Below, one piece after another: positions 6,342 through 8,379 of a DNA stretch of 8,379 bases. Under the pieces are notes generated by a model. That model had not been told where the DNA came from and ran no database searches. It saw only the letters and a list, made by a program, of their open reading frames with translations. The first letter of the stretch is position 1. The number at the start of each line of letters is the position of its first letter. Source of the stretch: an uncultured Clostridia bacterium (GTDB lineage: Bacteria > Bacillota > Clostridia > Christensenellales > Aristaeellaceae); NCBI GenBank assembly GCA_937886445.1, contig CALGBY010000117.1, forward strand, positions 1 through 8,379, given 5' to 3'. A program made the translations under genes and the position numbers.

Positions 6342-6504
6342 AGGAAACGCTGATTAATTCGGCAGACTCATCTGCGGCGTCTTTTGCACAATCTGCTTTC
6401 CGCAAAAATCTCGATTTACCTCCAGTAAACCTTCGATTTTTGCAGTCGCATCTTGTACAAAATTCGCTCGCGTCTGAACCCACCTCAATTAATCAGTGTT
6501 TCCC
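6342..6504. mobile_element. MITE-like element with terminal inverted repeats and TA flanks
   Basis: The ends are inverted repeats of about 18 bases (AGGAAACGCTGATTAATT at the left; the right end reads GGGAAACACTGATTAATT on the other strand, two differences). Both ends are flanked by TA (6340-6341 and 6505-6506), as expected for insertion into a TA target, a habit of IS630/Tc1-mariner-type transposases. The 163-bp interior has no coding capacity but contains hairpins: GCAGA/TCTGC at 6362-6375 and the 42-nt structure at 6402-6443. It sits between the riboswitch terminators and the ribosome binding site of the 149-aa gene. I cannot name the family. Confidence 0.7.
6402..6443. repeat. 42-nt imperfect hairpin repeat, copy 1
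   Basis: The structure is a 9-bp outer stem (GCAAAAATC with GATTTTTGC), an asymmetric internal loop (TCGA opposite CCTTC), a 5-bp inner stem (TTTAC with GTAAA) and the loop CTCCA. It lies inside the MITE-like element. A second copy with compensatory changes is at 8337-8378. Confidence 0.8.
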
Positions 6505-6536
6505 TAAACACAAAAATGAAATTCGGAGGGATCACC

Positions 6537-6986
6537 ATGTCTGTATCAGTTACCGTTCCCCGCACCGCCGCCCTGCGCGGCAGGCTTATTAACCGTATGA
6601 AATTTCTGTTCGGCAAACGCGTCATGACCGGCAAACGCTATGACGGTTGCCGTGTTTTGAACGAAAGCACAGGATACGGTGCCTGCAGAGCGCGCCGCTA
6701 TGACCCGAAGGAGAAGCTGCTCATGCTGGAAGCCGCAGACGGGCATACCGTGATCTTCGTTTCGGGGGATATGGCGGTATGGAGGAGCGTACTTTACGCG
6801 GATGGATTGCATACTGTTCTTCATACCGATGTGCCTGTGGACCGGATCGTTTCGGAATACGCCGCCGCCCGGGGAGCAGAGACCGTAACGGAGGCGATGG
6901 CGGTATCGGCGATCACGGAACGCTGGCCCCGCCTCGGAAGGCCGCTGTGCGCGTGCATCGCCGCCGCCGTCACGGCCGGAGAGTAA
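6537..6986 (+). CDS. Unrecognised 149-aa protein
   Basis: The ATG at 6537 follows GGAGG (6525-6529) by 7 bases; the same frame stays open upstream to a TTG at 6453, but that part lies inside the MITE-like element and is not used here. The product is basic at the N-terminus (RGRLINRMKFLFGKRVMTGK, residues 15-34), has a central beta-rich-looking part (KLLMLEAADGHTVIFVSGD) and a C-terminus rich in Ala (IAAAVTAGE at the end). No signal peptide or sure membrane helix, and no family recognised. Codon usage matches the GC-rich chromosome. It is the first gene after the SAM-I riboswitch and ends at its own strong terminator, so it is the only candidate in the window for control by that riboswitch, but its sequence suggests no link to methionine. 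Confidence 0.75.
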   Translation: MSVSVTVPRTAALRGRLINRMKFLFGKRVMTGKRYDGCRVLNESTGYGACRARRYDPKEKLLMLEAADGHTVIFVSGDMAVWRSVLYADGLHTVLHTDVPVDRIVSEYAAARGAETVTEAMAVSAITERWPRLGRPLCACIAAAVTAGE

Positions 6987-6993
6987 GGCGCGG

Positions 6994-7029
6994 GGCGGGA
7001 GCGGCCGCGGGCCGTTCCCGCCGCCTTTT
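6994..7029 (+). terminator. Intrinsic terminator of the 149-aa gene
   Basis: A 13-bp GC-rich stem with one G-U pair (6994-7006 with 7010-7022), a 3-base loop, then GCCTTTT. It starts 8 bases after the stop codon. Confidence 0.88.
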
Positions 7030-7095
7030 ATAATACGGATGCGGGATCAGCAAAACAAACTTTGCGGATGAAAGCAGGAATTTTCCGTCTCCGTA

Positions 7096-7104
7096 TGGTA
7101 ATAT
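7096..7104 (+). promoter_or_regulatory. Candidate extended -10 promoter of the lacI-type gene
   Basis: TGGTAATAT (7096-7104) fits an extended -10 (TGn plus TAATAT), about 80 bases before the ATG. No good -35 box is found at 16-18 bases. The remaining leader is free of ORFs. Confidence 0.3.
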
Positions 7105-7129
7105 GAAAATATCCGCACGCCCGGAGCCG

Positions 7130-7157
7130 GGTATGAAACAGATACCGGGATCGATTC
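7130..7157. promoter_or_regulatory. Palindromic sequences in the lacI-type leader, possible operator
   Basis: Between the candidate -10 box and the start codon lie an inverted repeat GGTAT/ATACC (7130-7134 and 7142-7146) and a near-palindrome GGATCGATTC (7148-7157) centred on CG, as LacI-family operators usually are. Autoregulation is common for such repressors, but neither site is long enough to be sure. Confidence 0.25.
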
Positions 7158-7182
7158 GGGCGGGAAGCATACGGAGGAGTCT

Positions 7183-8241
7183 ATGACTATCAAGGAGATT
7201 GCCGAAGCACTGAATGTTTCCACTGCGACGGTTTCCAATGTGATCCACGGTCATCTGAAAAAGATGTCACCTGAAACGGCGGAAATGATACGCAAAAAGC
7301 TGGAGCAGTACCAATATATCCCCAATATGAGCGCGAGAATGCTGGCCAAGGGGGCAAGCAGTATCATCGGCGTTATTACGAACTATCCGAATCGGGAGGA
7401 AAAATACGCGCTGCAGGATCCGTTTGTCAGTGAGATGATCGGTGCCCTGGAAAACAATATCCGGTCCGAAGGATATTACATGATGCTCCATGCCGCGCAG
7501 AACGCCAATGAGATCCATCGGATCGCCCAAACATGGAATGCGGACGGGCTGATCGTTATGGGCTTACAGGCTAATCAGTGCCGGGAACTGGTGAATGTCT
7601 GTCATAAGCCGATCATATTCATCGATTGCTATTTTGACGAAGGGGAGCAGTATAACAATATCGGCCTGAATGATGAAAGAGGTATGTATCAGTTAACGCG
7701 CTTTCTGCTCAAAATGGGGCATCGTGATATGCTCTTTATCGGAGACCAGCCTACCCTGTGGGGGGTAGACGCAAAGCGTTTGAACGGTCATCAGCGTGCC
7801 TTGAAGGAAGCGGGGATCCGGTGGAACGAAAGCAGGTATTATATGATTTCCAAGGATCAGAAGCTCAGAAAGGATGATCTGGAACGGCTTACCGGGCGGA
7901 TTGGGACCGGGGCGGAGACCGTTTGGGTATTCATATCAGATTACTACGCCGTTGAAGCCATCGATCATCTGATCGACCGCGGATACCGTGTTCCCGATGA
8001 TATTTCCGTAACGGGGTTTGATGATAACATTCTGGCGCATGTCATTCGTCCCCGTCTGACGACCGTGCATCAGGATGTAACGAAAAAGGCCGGTGCCGCC
8101 GTCAAAGCCATGATCGCTGTTTTGCAGGGCGGGCAGGCGGAGCCGGTTTCAGTCATTCAGAATACGCACACCGTTCACGGCGCGAGCGTAAAGAACCTGA
8201 CGGAGATAAAGTCAATACCGCACAATTCGTCAGCACGCTGA
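7183..8241 (+). CDS. LacI/GalR-family transcriptional regulator
   Basis: A 352-aa DNA-binding repressor of typical family length. The N-terminus carries the LacI helix-turn-helix (TIKEIAEALNVSTATVSNVI, residues 2-21), then the hinge region (YIPNMSARMLAKGASSIIGV, about 46-65). The remainder is a periplasmic-binding-protein-like sensor domain with recognisable family stretches: ADGLIVMG, the GHRDMLFIGD strand-loop near 185, VPDDISVTGFDD near 272-283, and RPRLTTVHQD. These regulators usually bind a sugar or related small molecule and dimerise on palindromic operators. The ATG at 7183 has a strong ribosome binding site, GGAGGAG (7173-7179). The residues after GASVKNL (last ~20) are poorly conserved. 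The target is unknown: no sugar-utilisation gene adjoins it on the left and the right neighbour lies outside the window; the sugar ABC ATPase is over 3.5 kb away. Confidence 0.95.
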   Translation: MTIKEIAEALNVSTATVSNVIHGHLKKMSPETAEMIRKKLEQYQYIPNMSARMLAKGASSIIGVITNYPNREEKYALQDPFVSEMIGALENNIRSEGYYMMLHAAQNANEIHRIAQTWNADGLIVMGLQANQCRELVNVCHKPIIFIDCYFDEGEQYNNIGLNDERGMYQLTRFLLKMGHRDMLFIGDQPTLWGVDAKRLNGHQRALKEAGIRWNESRYYMISKDQKLRKDDLERLTGRIGTGAETVWVFISDYYAVEAIDHLIDRGYRVPDDISVTGFDDNILAHVIRPRLTTVHQDVTKKAGAAVKAMIAVLQGGQAEPVSVIQNTHTVHGASVKNLTEIKSIPHNSSAR

Positions 8242-8243
8242 AC

Positions 8244-8277
8244 GGTGCCTCATGGCTTGCCCTTCGGAAGAGGCACC
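8244..8277. repeat. Inverted repeat just after the lacI-type gene
   Basis: A perfect 8-bp stem (GGTGCCTC at 8244-8251 with GAGGCACC at 8270-8277) encloses an 18-base loop, starting 3 bases after the stop codon. There is no T-tract after it, so it is not a standard intrinsic terminator. Confidence 0.5.
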
Positions 8278-8278
8278 A

Positions 8279-8324
8279 ATGGTCAGTTTGAAAAATGGAC
8301 GAAAACATTTTTCAAACTGACCAT
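8279..8324. repeat. Perfect 19-bp inverted repeat
   Basis: ATGGTCAGTTTGAAAAATG (8279-8297) is followed after 8 bases by its exact reverse complement (8306-8324). No T-tract follows (CATCTTCATCTTG), and the stem is AT-rich, so it is not a typical terminator. It could still limit readthrough from the lacI-type gene, or belong to a mobile or palindromic repeat unit together with the next hairpin. Confidence 0.75.
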
Positions 8325-8336
8325 CATCTTCATCTT

Positions 8337-8378
8337 GCAGAAATTTCGATTTACATTCAGTAAACCTTCAATTTCTGC
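8337..8378. repeat. 42-nt imperfect hairpin repeat, copy 2
   Basis: It has the same architecture and length as the hairpin at 6402-6443: outer stem GCAGAAATT with AATTTCTGC, internal loop TCGA opposite CCTTC, inner stem TTTAC/GTAAA and loop ATTCA. It ends one base before the window edge, so the element that carries it is cut off. Confidence 0.8.
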
Positions 8379-8379
8379 A

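Noticed and set aside
6453..6536. TTG start extending the 149-aa ORF upstream
   Set aside because: The extension lies in the MITE-like element and lacks a ribosome binding site, whereas the ATG at 6537 has one.
1..8379. CRISPR array, tRNA, rRNA or a known defence or prophage module
   Set aside because: No regularly spaced direct repeats, no cloverleaf with a TTC-arm signature, and no nuclease, integrase or phage structural protein among the ORFs.

Overview
The window looks like chromosomal DNA of a moderately GC-rich Gram-positive anaerobe, most likely a gut Clostridia (Bacillota). The evidence is the AGGAGG-type ribosome binding sites, the TTGACA/TATAAT promoters, a SAM-I (S-box) riboswitch, an MsmX/UgpC-type sugar ABC ATPase, a clostridial-style Mrp ATPase with a Cys-rich N-terminus and a membrane-anchored VanY-like protein. 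Assignment below class level is not possible from the sequence.

Left part (1-1550): an AT-rich accessory island. It holds a possible ORF tail at the left edge, an unrecognised 144-aa gene (221-655), and two broken pieces of an Rhs/YD-repeat protein (about 661-1154 and 1231-1545) with frameshifts and stops. This resembles the decayed tip region of a polymorphic-toxin (Rhs) locus, where small AT-rich orphan genes sit next to Rhs fragments; the 144-aa protein may be an orphan immunity protein, but that is inference.

Middle part (1586-4649): housekeeping genes. An Mrp/NBP35-type Fe-S carrier ATPase (+) converges on a sugar-ABC ATPase of the MsmX/UgpC type (-), with two back-to-back GC-rich hairpin terminators between them. 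A divergent sirtuin-type NAD-dependent deacylase (+) follows.

Right part (4693-8379): a strong promoter drives a membrane-anchored M15/VanY-like protein whose whole predicted catalytic and zinc-binding set is replaced, so it looks like a pseudoenzyme. Next comes a strong promoter, a SAM-I riboswitch and two successive intrinsic terminators, but no recognisable methionine gene. Instead there is a 163-bp MITE-like element with about 18-bp terminal inverted repeats flanked by TA, then an unrecognised 149-aa ORF with its own terminator. A LacI-family repressor follows. The window ends in a cluster of inverted repeats, including a second diverged copy of a 42-nt hairpin also found inside the MITE-like element; the two copies differ by paired compensatory changes.

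The genes do not form one pathway. The points most worth attention are the inactivated VanY-like protein, the orphan SAM-I riboswitch separated from the next gene by a mobile-looking element, and the dispersed covarying hairpin. No CRISPR array, tRNA, rRNA or clear new defence system was seen.
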